Below are positions 1 through 8,449 of a stretch of DNA of 26,039 bases, in pieces. The position numbers were made by a program, and so were the translations under genes. This DNA is from CAYXVF01 sp964468125 (GTDB taxonomy: Bacteria; Myxococcota; XYA12-FULL-58-9; CAYXVF01), in NCBI GenBank assembly GCA_964468125.1, contig CAYXVF010000088.1, forward strand, positions 1 to 26,039, written 5' to 3'. A model generated the notes under the pieces. That model made no database searches and was not told the origin of the DNA. It worked only from the letters and a program-made list of their open reading frames with translations. Each line of letters begins with the position of its first letter. Position 1 is the first letter of the stretch.

Positions 1-2
1 TT

Positions 3-74
3 CGCAGCGACGAAAGCAAGGACCGCGCCATGCAATCTCTCGAGGCCATTGCAGCGGACCGAAACGAGCGCTAA
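3..74 (+). CDS. 3' end of an unidentified CDS entering from the left edge
   Basis: Frame 3 is open from the window edge to a TAA at 72-74. It gives 23 codons of charged, helix-like sequence (many Glu, Asp, Arg, Lys and Ala), ending Asp-Arg-Asn-Glu-Arg. The other two plus frames look less like protein. It would converge on the TonB-dependent receptor gene that ends at 168. The fragment is too short to name. Confidence 0.4.
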   Translation, partial: RSDESKDRAMQSLEAIAADRNER

Positions 75-167
75 CCGTGTGGGGCATCACGATGTGTGTC
101 GCTGGGTGTTTTGCCGACCGAACGGTCACGGACACCGCCGATGCACCGGCCATCGCTCGTCTCTCGG

Positions 168-3100
168 TCAATTAAACTCGTAGCTGAAGCTGAAGCTGAC
201 CCCTCGGCCGCGCTTAAATTCTCGAAATACCAGTTCTTCTTGCCCGTCGACCTGCTGGGTCAGGCGGGTCGATGGATTCAAGAGATTCGACAGCTGGAGG
301 ACGAACGTTCCATCCTCGAACGCCTCCCAAGAGATGTTCGCGTCGAGCGTATCCAGCGGATCTTGGATGATGTTCGGGTTCTCGAACACGCCGACGATTT
401 GTAGACGCTCACCGACTCTGTTGTAGGAGACGGTGCAGTTGAGATCGTCGCCGTCGTACCCTGCTTGTGCGTTGACGACGATATCGGCTTGGCCTTGCAG
501 CGCGCGCTCGGAGCTCGTCGCGATGCCCGTGTTCTCTAGCAAAACCTTTGAGTCGAGCAGGGCGACGTTTGCGCTGAGATACAGATTGTTGAGTAGGGCT
601 GGGCCACCCAGCAGACCGCGGATACGACCCAGCTGGGATCGCGCGCCGAACTCATAGCCGGTCACCGTCGCGCCAGCGGCGTTTTGGTAGGTCGCCACTA
701 TCCCGCCGCCGCCAAAGGCTCGAAATGTCTGCTCCAGCGGTTGGTCGTATTCTTTGCGAAATACGCCGATCGTGAACGACTCCGTGCCCGAGGCATACCA
801 CTCACCGCGAACATCGTAGCCGTCTATAGTCGTTTGCTTTAGGTCTGGATTCCCCTCGTATTGCTGGCCCGATTCGGGGTCGAAGAAAAATGATGGCGCC
901 AGCTCGTTCAATATGGGCCGGCTGAGTGACCGGCCATAGGTCGCGCGCACTTGGGTGTCGTCGGTGGGAAACCAGGTCAAGAGGAGCGCCGGCAAATAGT
1001 TTCCCACCTCGAATCCGGAAGGTTTGATGTCTGGGTTCTGCGAGGAGAGCTGAAAGCTTTCGACCAGAAAATCGGCTTGCTCCCATCGGATCCCTCCTAC
1101 GATTCGGAAGAGATCGCCAATCTTGATGTCCGCTTGTGCAAAAATGCCCGAAATCGTCGAGTTTCCGGTGTAGTCGTCGGCCCCCAAGATCGAAGCGTCA
1201 CGCAACTCGAGCCCATCGCCGGTTTTGGATGGGTCGAACACCACTTCCGGGCTATCGATGAACGGGTCGCCCGTCGGGGCGATGTTCCAGAGAAACCGTT
1301 GTTCTCCCGCTTCGCGTTGGATTTCTTGTCGGTCCAAGCCGACCTTGAAGGATGGCTTCACGAACGAATCGTCGTTCCAGACCCAGGGAAATGAAATGTC
1401 TACCCCGTAGGCGAGTTGGTCGTCTTGAACGAAGCTATAGCTGCGCGTGAGCCCTCGACCGCGTTGCACGAGAAACTCGTCTTGTTCCTGGTTCTTTCCG
1501 AATTCGTAGGTTCTGCGGTCGGGGGCGTCGCGAGCGGCTCGCGCGATCAGACCTCGATATTCGACGACCATCCAATCAAAATCGTGCCGGCCGATCAGTT
1601 GCTGCGCGACTAGAGAGCGTTCGATCCAGCTCAGCAAGGACCGGCGCACATCGCGAATGTCTTCCGTTCTTTCGAGCCCGAAAGTGAACTCAGTACGTTG
1701 CTGCGTCTGGTTTACGACAAACGTATTTGACGATAGCTCGTGGTCATCCCACACAGCGCTCAGGGTGAGGAGCCCCGAGAGCGTTACGTCGTTGTCGGTG
1801 CGCAATTCCCGCAACTCGGTCTGGTTGGACAGTACGCCAGCGTTGAGACCGTTCGCATTCTGCAAGCGGTCCTGAAACCGCCACTGATTTCTATAGCCAC
1901 CAGTGACGATCGCCCCCAACGTACCGTCACCCCAGATGCCGAGTTTCCCCCCGGCCGAGATACCCAGATTGAAATCTGGCGGTAGAGTTCGTTCGTCTTG
2001 TTCCAAGATATTCGGAAACTCCTGCGCAAGCGCGTTCTGCTGTTCTCGAGGCAGAACACTCAAAGATCGCCTTCCGTCCTCAGTCGCCTCGACAATCGGG
2101 TCGGGCAGAGCTCGAGTCCCGTCATCAAAGCCCAGGCGGTCCAGCGATCCGCCGTGATAGGTGAGCCCGTCTTCGAACGTGGACTGCGAATTCCACCCGG
2201 TGCTCATCGATAGTCTCAAGAACGGATCTGCGGGAACGGCGCGTGTCCGGATTTCAACCAAACCCGCGCCAAAAGAGCCGGGCTTGTCCGGGGTATATCC
2301 CTTTTGAACCACGATGCCCTGCAGCACGCCGGTTGGAAATAGGTCTAGCGGCACTACTTGGAGCAGGGGCTCGGGACTGGGGAGGGGCGAGCCGTTGAAC
2401 AATGCCAACGTAAAGCGGGACGGTTGCCCGCGAATGAGCACGAATTTACCGTCTTCCACCGTCAAGCCGGTCACGCGCGTGACCGCTTCGGCTGCGTTGT
2501 TATCCCCGGTCGCCGAGATCTGCGCCGCGCCCAGCACATCGCTCACACCTGAGGCCGCACGCTGTTGTTCGACGACCGAGGCGATGCTGCCTTCGACATA
2601 GGGCGCAGTGACCACGTATTCTTGCAATCGAATGCCCGCAGGGGTGAGCTCGATATTGAGGGTCACTTCTCGCTCCGGGATCACACGAATATTTTCGAGT
2701 GTCTGGGATGAAAATCGCGGGTGGACCACGGAAACGGAGTACATGCCCGCGGGGAGCTCGGCCGAGAACCGGCCTTCAGGGCCTGTCGTTACTTCGACTG
2801 TGATCCCTGAGAAAAAAATCTGTGCTCGGGCGATAGGCTCTCCCTCGCCGGCCGAAACGACGGTGCCCGTGAGCACCCCTGGAGGCTTGTCGTCTATCTC
2901 ATCGCTCGCGGATTCGCTCGCTACCGAACCTGCGCTTTCACTCGCGAGTGCCGAGTCTTTTCCCGAGCTCTCGATCATCACATCCGGTTCCCCATCTTCG
3001 TTGATGGTCGCGATAATGAGCACGAGCTCGCCCCGGTCCGTAAGGAGATCGATCGACAAGAGCGTCTCGACACCCCGACGGAGCTCGAGGGTTCTCCGTC

Positions 3101-3293
3101 CGCTGGGAATTCTCGCGACGAGCGCGCCTTGCTCGTCCGTTGCTCCGAAATTTTCGTCGTCGATGAAGAGCGTCGCGTCCTCGACCGGTACGCCCCCTCG
3201 AACGACGACGAGCTCGATCTCGGCTCGTTCTCCGAGGTCGGCGGCGGCCTGCGCGAGCAACGCCCAGGCGACGAGCAAGAGCGACTTACTCAC
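168..3293 (-). CDS. TonB-dependent outer-membrane receptor with N-terminal PEGA-like and carboxypeptidase-regulatory-like domains
   Basis: This is a 1041-residue outer-membrane receptor for energy-dependent import. Residues 1-18 are a signal peptide (Ala-rich, AQA/AA). Residues 24-95 resemble a PEGA or CarboxypepD-like beta module. Residues 108-135 are a Ser/Glu/Asp-rich linker. Residues 138-220 are a carboxypeptidase regulatory-like domain. A TonB-box-like stretch (EYVVTAP) lies at 225-231. The plug is at about 240-352, including LIRGQPSRFTLALFNGSPLP, and the rest is a beta-barrel ending SFSYEFN. The start is GTG at 3293, because an ATG seven bases upstream is out of frame and soon terminated. 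It is the last gene of the TonB cluster, 22 nt after the TPR gene. The tandem N-terminal modules make it longer than a typical siderophore receptor. The substrate cannot be read from the sequence. Confidence 0.93.
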   Translation of the reverse strand: MSKSLLLVAWALLAQAAADLGERAEIELVVVRGGVPVEDATLFIDDENFGATDEQGALVARIPSGRRTLELRRGVETLLSIDLLTDRGELVLIIATINEDGEPDVMIESSGKDSALASESAGSVASESASDEIDDKPPGVLTGTVVSAGEGEPIARAQIFFSGITVEVTTGPEGRFSAELPAGMYSVSVVHPRFSSQTLENIRVIPEREVTLNIELTPAGIRLQEYVVTAPYVEGSIASVVEQQRAASGVSDVLGAAQISATGDNNAAEAVTRVTGLTVEDGKFVLIRGQPSRFTLALFNGSPLPSPEPLLQVVPLDLFPTGVLQGIVVQKGYTPDKPGSFGAGLVEIRTRAVPADPFLRLSMSTGWNSQSTFEDGLTYHGGSLDRLGFDDGTRALPDPIVEATEDGRRSLSVLPREQQNALAQEFPNILEQDERTLPPDFNLGISAGGKLGIWGDGTLGAIVTGGYRNQWRFQDRLQNANGLNAGVLSNQTELRELRTDNDVTLSGLLTLSAVWDDHELSSNTFVVNQTQQRTEFTFGLERTEDIRDVRRSLLSWIERSLVAQQLIGRHDFDWMVVEYRGLIARAARDAPDRRTYEFGKNQEQDEFLVQRGRGLTRSYSFVQDDQLAYGVDISFPWVWNDDSFVKPSFKVGLDRQEIQREAGEQRFLWNIAPTGDPFIDSPEVVFDPSKTGDGLELRDASILGADDYTGNSTISGIFAQADIKIGDLFRIVGGIRWEQADFLVESFQLSSQNPDIKPSGFEVGNYLPALLLTWFPTDDTQVRATYGRSLSRPILNELAPSFFFDPESGQQYEGNPDLKQTTIDGYDVRGEWYASGTESFTIGVFRKEYDQPLEQTFRAFGGGGIVATYQNAAGATVTGYEFGARSQLGRIRGLLGGPALLNNLYLSANVALLDSKVLLENTGIATSSERALQGQADIVVNAQAGYDGDDLNCTVSYNRVGERLQIVGVFENPNIIQDPLDTLDANISWEAFEDGTFVLQLSNLLNPSTRLTQQVDGQEELVFREFKRGRGVSFSFSYEFN

Positions 3294-3315
3294 CGCGCAT
3301 ACTCTTCTCGAGGCT

Positions 3316-4506
3316 TCAGCAGCTCCACGGAGTCTCCGAGCATTGATTCACCGCCTCTCGGAGCGCGGTGGCCTTGCGGAAGAGCTCGGGCGAACGGAGG
3401 CCGGCGAGGAGGTCGCGCATCTTTTCAAAGTCTGCCTGTTTGAAGAACGCGTAGGCCATCGCGTAACGAATGTTCTCGTCTTCATCGATCAGTCCGGTTC
3501 GGACGAGGTCCTTCTCCATCGATGCCACGATGGCGTAGTCCTCCATGTCCAGGGCAATCGCGAGCCTCTGTCGCAGCCGCTCACGGCTATCGACGATCAA
3601 GCGGTTCAACGAGAGAGCGTGTAGAGGTTCTCCAGCCAGACGATAGAGCTCCGCGGCCTCGACGAACGCGTGTGCCTCGCCAAAAAGTGCGACCCGCTCC
3701 ATGATCGATCCTGCAGCGCGATACTGTCCCCGCGCCTTGTACGCTCGCGCCAGGGCGAGCCCGGTAGCCGATTCTCGGGGCGCACGCAGCCGTGCGAGCT
3801 CGAGGAACTGAAGGCCATCGTTCTCGATGCCCGACTGCGCGAGCGCATGCCCCAAGGCCAGGTAGTCCTCGTAGGAGGCCTCCGTGCGCTCGAGAAACTC
3901 AGTGCCCAAATCGGATGCAACTTTGTAGAGCTTCAGATCGATCGCGTAATAAAGCTTTCGCCTCTGCAGCTCGTCGTAATCCGGATGGCGCTTCATCCCG
4001 CGGTTCAGCATTTGCCACGCTTGCGATTTACGCCCGAGCTTCCACAGGCTCTCGGCTCGCAGTGCGAAGGTGCTCGGAATCTCATCGGCCTTTGCCCCTG
4101 CGCGATCCATCGCGGACAGTGCGGCTTCGAACTGCTCCGAGTAAAACAATGATTGGCTGAGATAGATAAAGAGTATTGATGATGGACCTTCCGCCTCGGG
4201 GTCTTCTCGCTTCTCTGTCTCTGCGATTGAAATGGACTCCTGAAAGTCGTCTGCGGCTTGGCTATAGAGACCGCGGTTGAGTCCGATGATGCCTCGCACG
4301 AGGTGAAATTGTGCGGCGTCGAAGTCTTCGTCCGTCTGGTCGACCTGCTCGAGCGCAAGCTCCGCGCGGTCGTAGTTGCCATCGCGGGCGAGAACGCCGG
4401 CGAGCGTGAGATAGTCCAGGTCGCGAGACTTCGTCGCGGCGGCAATCGGCTGTACGAACATCGAGAGCGCGAGAGCTCCGGCCATGGTGGCGCGGTGCCG
4501 GATCAT
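3316..4506 (-). CDS. Periplasmic tetratricopeptide-repeat protein of the TonB2-type system
   Basis: 396 residues. An N-terminal signal peptide of about 24 residues (basic MIRHR, hydrophobic core, AAA) is followed by repeated helix-turn-helix units rich in Ala/Leu/Tyr from residue 33 onward, typical of TPR/Sel1 solenoids. Examples are the units containing LARDGNYDRAELALEQ and LNRGLYSQAADDFQESI. The ATG at 4506 overlaps the tonB stop as ATGA and is directly followed by the signal peptide, so I prefer it to the ATG 81 bases upstream. A TPR protein at the end of DUF3450-TtpC-ExbB-ExbD-TonB clusters is a known gene order in gammaproteobacteria. Its role there is taken to be scaffolding of the periplasmic part of the complex, which is an inference for this organism. 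Confidence 0.85.
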   Translation of the reverse strand: MIRHRATMAGALALSMFVQPIAAATKSRDLDYLTLAGVLARDGNYDRAELALEQVDQTDEDFDAAQFHLVRGIIGLNRGLYSQAADDFQESISIAETEKREDPEAEGPSSILFIYLSQSLFYSEQFEAALSAMDRAGAKADEIPSTFALRAESLWKLGRKSQAWQMLNRGMKRHPDYDELQRRKLYYAIDLKLYKVASDLGTEFLERTEASYEDYLALGHALAQSGIENDGLQFLELARLRAPRESATGLALARAYKARGQYRAAGSIMERVALFGEAHAFVEAAELYRLAGEPLHALSLNRLIVDSRERLRQRLAIALDMEDYAIVASMEKDLVRTGLIDEDENIRYAMAYAFFKQADFEKMRDLLAGLRSPELFRKATALREAVNQCSETPWSC

Positions 4507-5159
4507 GTTCCCAGCCTGAAAGTGACCTTTTGCTCGACCCAGATTCGAACAGGCTCGCCCTTGTAGCGGGCAGGCCGAAACTGCCATCCGCGGACGAAGG
4601 CCAGTGCAACGTCGTCGAAGATCCCTGGAGGTTGGCTCTCTACGATATTGACTCGGTCGACCGAACCGGATGCCGTGACCAACGCACCCACCACGACGTA
4701 TCCCTCAACGCCCTTCTGCCGCAACTTAGGCGGGTATTGCAGCGCGCCTTGCTGCACCGGCACAGGAGCATCGTCGACGGTATCGCTCGTGTGGGTGACT
4801 TCCGAGTCGGCTCCGAGCAAATCGCCTGCTCGACCGCCGACGTCGTCCATGTTGAAGCCCGGCAGATCGATCGCGAAATTGCCAACGCCGGTCGCGAGCG
4901 CAGCGAGCGACGGTGGGGGAGGGGACTTTGGGGCACTCTGCGGTTTCGGCTTAGGCTTCTGAACCTGTTTTTTTGGTTTCGGTTTGGGCGTTTTCGTCAC
5001 TTGAATCGCGGTGCCAACGCGGACGTCCCTCTTCTCGGGCGCTTCTGAAAGCTGATTCAGAAGGACCACCGATCCGAGGACGAACGCTGAGCCGGCGAGC
5101 ATGACGGCGACGGCAACGCTGTGCCGCGCGATCCGGTCTGTCGTCGAGCGCCGCCTCAC
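4503..5159 (-). CDS. tonB: TonB energy-transducing protein
   Basis: 218 residues. It links the ExbB/ExbD motor to the outer-membrane receptor. A basic N-terminus (MRRR) leads into one membrane anchor at about 12-36. A Pro/Lys-rich periplasmic spacer occupies 57-83 (alternating KPKPK). The C-terminal TonB domain is at about 130-218, with the YPP motif at 142-144 and the WQFRPARYKGEPV strand at 192-204. The start is GTG, overlapping the exbD stop as GTGA. The stop overlaps the TPR gene as ATGA, so translation is probably coupled on both sides. The spacer is short, so the span across the periplasm may rely on the TPR and DUF3450 partners. Confidence 0.94.
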   Translation of the reverse strand: MRRRSTTDRIARHSVAVAVMLAGSAFVLGSVVLLNQLSEAPEKRDVRVGTAIQVTKTPKPKPKKQVQKPKPKPQSAPKSPPPPSLAALATGVGNFAIDLPGFNMDDVGGRAGDLLGADSEVTHTSDTVDDAPVPVQQGALQYPPKLRQKGVEGYVVVGALVTASGSVDRVNIVESQPPGIFDDVALAFVRGWQFRPARYKGEPVRIWVEQKVTFRLGT

Positions 5160-5563
5160 CGACCGACCTCGAGCTCGGTCGCGACCCCTACGTCTTGGGC
5201 CCCGGCGAGGCGGGCTTGGTCGACGACTTCGACCAGCTTTGTGGCCGGAACGCCGCCATCCGTGATGACGAGGACCGACTCGCTCGACGTTGTTTGCAGA
5301 ATTTCCTTTACACGACTCTGGATCATCCAGGTCCGAATCGGCTGCCCGTCCATATAGGTGCTGCCGTCGTTCGCGATGTAGAGGCGGATCGCCTTCGTGC
5401 TCGAGACGGTGGAGCTCGACGCCTTCGGACGATTGATGTCGAGGTCCATGTCTTTGACAAAGGTCGTGCTCACCATAAAGAAGATCAGCAAGATAAAGAC
5501 CATATCGATCAGTGGTGAGATGTCTATTCCTTGCTGCTCATCGCGCTTGTTTCGACTTCTCAT
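5156..5563 (-). CDS. exbD: ExbD/TolR family proton-channel subunit
   Basis: 135 residues, the usual ExbD size. A short cytoplasmic basic/acidic head is followed by a single membrane helix at about 17-35 (SPLIDMVFILLIFFMV). Asp20 is the conserved protonatable residue of the family. The remainder is the periplasmic alpha/beta domain ending in ELEVGR. The ATG at 5563 overlaps the exbB stop codon (ATGA), and a purine-rich GAAGG lies about 6 nt upstream. It should assemble with the two ExbB-type proteins encoded just upstream and with TonB downstream. Confidence 0.94.
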   Translation of the reverse strand: MRSRNKRDEQQGIDISPLIDMVFILLIFFMVSTTFVKDMDLDINRPKASSSTVSSTKAIRLYIANDGSTYMDGQPIRTWMIQSRVKEILQTTSSESVLVITDGGVPATKLVEVVDQARLAGAQDVGVATELEVGR

Positions 5564-6159
5564 GCCAGGCCTTCTTTGCCAGTGAGCACAGACTTGATCT
5601 CTTCGATGCGACCCTCGAATTCTGCCTGGCGTCGGTCGAGGAAATGGGTCGCCACGAGACCGGGAATCGCGATCGCAAGGCCAAACTGAGTGGTAAGCAG
5701 TGCTTGTGAAATTCCCCCGGCGATTCCGCCACTCTGCGAGTAGAGCGTCATGTCACCTAGTGCTGAAAATGTCTCGATCATGCCCGAGACCGTTCCTAGA
5801 AGTCCCAGGAGTGGAGCCACCGCGACGATCGCTCGTGAAGGATTTCGGAAGAACGCTAACTCGTCCGAGATGGCGCTCAGCTCCGCGTCGAGCTGTCGCT
5901 CTAGGCTCTCCTTCGTCGTTGTCCTGCGGACCGCGACGCCTGTGGCTGCAGCGAGCTCGATGGGATTTTCGGGAGTGCGCCTGGGCTCGCGCTCGAATAG
6001 CGCGATCGCTTCCCGGGGCGAGCTCTTCGATCCGCGCGCGAGCAGGAAAGCGCGGTAACCGATGCCATACCAGAGCACCATGGCAGCAATGACGAGCGGC
6101 GGCATGACGTAGCCGCCCTGGTCCACGTACTTCATAAATGCATCGAAGAGGTTTTCCAC
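5560..6159 (-). CDS. exbB: ExbB/TolQ/MotA family proton-channel protein (short form)
   Basis: 199 residues with three predicted membrane helices, at about 17-41, 108-131 and 150-173. The family signature PLLGLLGTVSGMIETF is at 116-131, and GGISQALLTTQFGLAIAIP follows at 148-166. The start is GTG, with GGAG (6169-6172 on the plus strand) 9 nt upstream and overlapping the end of the ttpC-like gene. It is the canonical ExbB partner of the ExbD that follows. Having a second, longer ExbB paralogue immediately upstream is the hallmark of TonB2/TtpC-type systems. Confidence 0.93.
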   Translation of the reverse strand: MENLFDAFMKYVDQGGYVMPPLVIAAMVLWYGIGYRAFLLARGSKSSPREAIALFEREPRRTPENPIELAAATGVAVRRTTTKESLERQLDAELSAISDELAFFRNPSRAIVAVAPLLGLLGTVSGMIETFSALGDMTLYSQSGGIAGGISQALLTTQFGLAIAIPGLVATHFLDRRQAEFEGRIEEIKSVLTGKEGLA

Positions 6160-6165
6160 AGTCTG

Positions 6166-7584
6166 CTACTCCGCAGCGGCGAGAGGGGCCGACAGCTCGA
6201 CGGAGGAGGACTTCGATCCCCTTCCAGGAAGATCCAGGGGCTGGCCCGTGTACAGCGTCACCATGCGAATCGCCGCACGCTCGGCTTCTGATTCGATCCG
6301 ATCTGCCCAGCCCTTGAGCAGGTTGCCCAGCAGCAACGTCGGGATCGCAACGATGAGGCCGAGCTCGGTCGTGATCAGCGCGGTCGAGATCCCGCCCGAG
6401 AGCATCTTCGGATCACCCGTGCCGAATTTCGTGATCACATCGAAGGTCGAGATCATGCCGGTCACGGTGCCGAGCAGACCCAGTAAGGGTGATACCGCCG
6501 CGATCACTAGTATCGCCGTGCCAAACAGTTGCACGCGCCGAGCTTCGGCGATGAGCCCCTCTGAGATCGCCTCGTCGAGACGGTCGGTGCCGTCCTGGAC
6601 GCTTCTGAACACGCTCGCGGTGACGCGAGCGGCCGACCCCGGGAGCGATCTGGCCTTGGAGAGGACTCTGTCGACGTCTCGCGTACGGGCGTGCGGCCCC
6701 AGATTTTTTTCGAGTTCTTCCGTCGAACCCGAGCAGGTGAAGAGAATCACCGCGCGAGTGGCCGCGAGGACTGCGCCGATGATCCCGAGGACCACGATCA
6801 CCCACGCGATCGCTCCGCCTGCAGCAATGTGCTCGATGAGCGACTGACTCACGTCGGTCTCGACCGCGGAGTCGATCGATTCGTAGAGGAAGATATCTAG
6901 AGTTTTAGGGGTCTCCCGGTTCACCAGTGCCTGTGCGTTGCTGGCTGCGTCCTCGCTCCAGATCTTGAGTTTGCCCCCTCCGACGGGAGCGAGGGCGCCG
7001 GATCCCTGATCGCTCACTCCGTACGAAGCGATGCGACCCAAATGCAGGACCGTCCCTGTTACCTTGCGGCCATCAGCGAGAAAAAAATCCTGACCTTCGA
7101 GACGCTGAACGCTCGATAGTTTACTCAGTACTCCTGTGGCCGCCTCGAAGACTTCCACCGTCTCTTGCGCCAATAGCGTGTCATCGGTTGGGATGGCGAT
7201 GGTGACGTCGTAATCCTCGAGTGACGTGGCGGCTCGTTCGAGGGTGGCGCGGATGAGCTGCCGGTCATCGCTCGAGGACTCGGCGGAACGCTCGGCCTCT
7301 CGTAGCGTCATTTGAGCCGCTTGAAGCTGACTGTCTACCGAGATGACGCGATTCTCGAGGCTTGCCATCTCGTTTTGAACTCTGCGCTGCTCCTGAACAT
7401 GGCGCTCGTGGATGTCTTTGAGTCGCTTTTCGAGCTGACGCTGCTGACCGACGAGGAAAGCGAACTCTTTCTTGTAGGCCTGCTCCAGGGTGATGTCGAA
7501 GTCGGTCTTCTTTTGCTCGCCCGTCTGTGCGAGCGCCGGGCCCGAGAGGACGAGCAGAGCCGCGATAGTCCAGGAATGCGTCAT
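6166..7584 (-). CDS. TtpC-like long ExbB paralogue with periplasmic coiled coil
   Basis: 472 residues. The signal peptide is at 1-19 (ending PALA|Q). A long charged coiled coil spans about 36-105, then a beta-rich periplasmic stretch runs to about 250. Membrane helices begin at about 257-283. The ExbB core carries PLLGLLGTVTGMISTF at 366-381 and GGISTALITTELGLIVAIP near 397-415. This architecture matches TtpC, which in Vibrio is required together with ExbB2/ExbD2/TonB2 for ferric siderophore transport. The ATG overlaps the DUF3450 stop as ATGA, and the 3' end lies 6 nt before exbB. It is more than twice the length of plain ExbB because of the periplasmic extension. Confidence 0.92.
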   Translation of the reverse strand: MTHSWTIAALLVLSGPALAQTGEQKKTDFDITLEQAYKKEFAFLVGQQRQLEKRLKDIHERHVQEQRRVQNEMASLENRVISVDSQLQAAQMTLREAERSAESSSDDRQLIRATLERAATSLEDYDVTIAIPTDDTLLAQETVEVFEAATGVLSKLSSVQRLEGQDFFLADGRKVTGTVLHLGRIASYGVSDQGSGALAPVGGGKLKIWSEDAASNAQALVNRETPKTLDIFLYESIDSAVETDVSQSLIEHIAAGGAIAWVIVVLGIIGAVLAATRAVILFTCSGSTEELEKNLGPHARTRDVDRVLSKARSLPGSAARVTASVFRSVQDGTDRLDEAISEGLIAEARRVQLFGTAILVIAAVSPLLGLLGTVTGMISTFDVITKFGTGDPKMLSGGISTALITTELGLIVAIPTLLLGNLLKGWADRIESEAERAAIRMVTLYTGQPLDLPGRGSKSSSVELSAPLAAAE

Positions 7585-8348
7585 TTCGCACCCGCCAGTG
7601 CGTTCGGGACGGTGAAATAACCTGAGCGAACCTGCTTCTCGAACGCGGAGAAGAGAGCTCGAATGGACTCCGCCGCGTCGCCCGTGACTTCGACGTATTC
7701 CCAGGTATCGCTGCTGCGTTTGGCGTAGCCGGTCCGGCCGTCTTCGGTCTCAAAGAAGAGCATCATCGTGCCGAGGCGAATGACGTCGCTGAGTTGCTCT
7801 TTTCCATCGAGGACCACCTCTTGCCGGAACAAGCCATTCTCTCGCGTGATTCGGAACTCGTCTTCGTAGAGGGTCCACAGACGGTCGAGACCTTGCGGCG
7901 CGGAAAGATCGCCGTTTTGAACCTTCTCGATCAGGTCTTTGACCGCTTGCTGTCGCTCCTCGAGCTTGAAGGGGATCGAATCGTCGATAAAGGTCGTGAG
8001 CACGGTCGCCACTCGCTCTAGCGCCGGTGTGATCGCCGCCGCAGACTCATTTGCAACGCGATTCTTCTCGCGCTCCTCGGCAATCGACTGTCGAAGCTGG
8101 CGGAGCTGCAGCTCCTTGCCCTGAACTTCGCTATCCAGGCTCGCGCGACGCTGCGCGAGAGCGTTCATGCGGTATCGGTGGTCTTGCTGTTTGGCTTCGA
8201 TTTCGTCGTGCAACGCTTCGACCTTGCCGCGCAGCTCAACGAGTCGCTGGGCGAATTCGTTCAGGTCGTCGGCGGCGCGAGCTGCCCCTGGCGAAGGCCC
8301 AATCGCGAAAAGAGCGGCCAAAGCCAGCGTGGTCTTCAAACGTAACAT
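7581..8348 (-). CDS. DUF3450 family periplasmic coiled-coil protein (TtpB-like position)
   Basis: 255 residues from the ATG at 8348. Residues 1-25 form a signal peptide ending ARA|ADD. A strongly charged coiled coil runs from about 30 to 95 (LVELRGKVEALHDEIEAKQQ). A globular alpha/beta domain ends in the Trp/Tyr-rich SSDTWEYVEV segment. The frame is open 27 codons further upstream, but that extension would bury the signal peptide, so I use the internal ATG. No good Shine-Dalgarno is visible. A DUF3450 protein is the regular first member of TtpC-ExbB-ExbD-TonB clusters and probably contacts the TtpC coiled coil in the periplasm. It follows a hairpin at 8384-8420. Confidence 0.88.
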   Translation of the reverse strand: MLRLKTTLALAALFAIGPSPGAARAADDLNEFAQRLVELRGKVEALHDEIEAKQQDHRYRMNALAQRRASLDSEVQGKELQLRQLRQSIAEEREKNRVANESAAAITPALERVATVLTTFIDDSIPFKLEERQQAVKDLIEKVQNGDLSAPQGLDRLWTLYEDEFRITRENGLFRQEVVLDGKEQLSDVIRLGTMMLFFETEDGRTGYAKRSSDTWEYVEVTGDAAESIRALFSAFEKQVRSGYFTVPNALAGAK

Positions 8349-8383
8349 GTGTGTCTCAGCAAAAAATACGTACACGCCTGAGC

Positions 8384-8420
8384 ACGGGCCCCGAGAGCCA
8401 ATACAGCCCTCGGAGCCCGT
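8384..8420 (-). terminator. Strong intercistronic hairpin (attenuator, leaky terminator or RNA-processing site)
   Basis: On the minus-strand transcript the arm ACGGGCTCCGAG (8420-8409) pairs with CTCGGGGCCCGT (8395-8384). That makes 12 base pairs including one G-U, around a 13-nt loop. A six-T run appears about 17 nt further on (8366-8361). This is too distant for a textbook intrinsic terminator. The hairpin lies between the lipoprotein stop (8450) and the DUF3450 start (8348), so it could uncouple a highly expressed lipoprotein from the lower-expressed motor genes. Confidence 0.55.
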
Positions 8421-8449
8421 TCTCGCCATCTCATGGGTAGAGTCCGCGA

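Noticed and set aside
112..130. GACCG-AA-CGGTC as terminator after the receptor gene
   Set aside because: Only 5 bp of stem with a 2-nt loop and no T-run, too weak to call.
4506..4587. 27-codon N-terminal extension of the TPR gene
   Set aside because: It overlaps tonB in another frame and would place the signal peptide internally. The ATGA overlap start is better.
8349..8429. Extension of the DUF3450 protein upstream of 8348
   Set aside because: The extension runs through the hairpin and precedes the signal peptide, so it is almost certainly untranslated.
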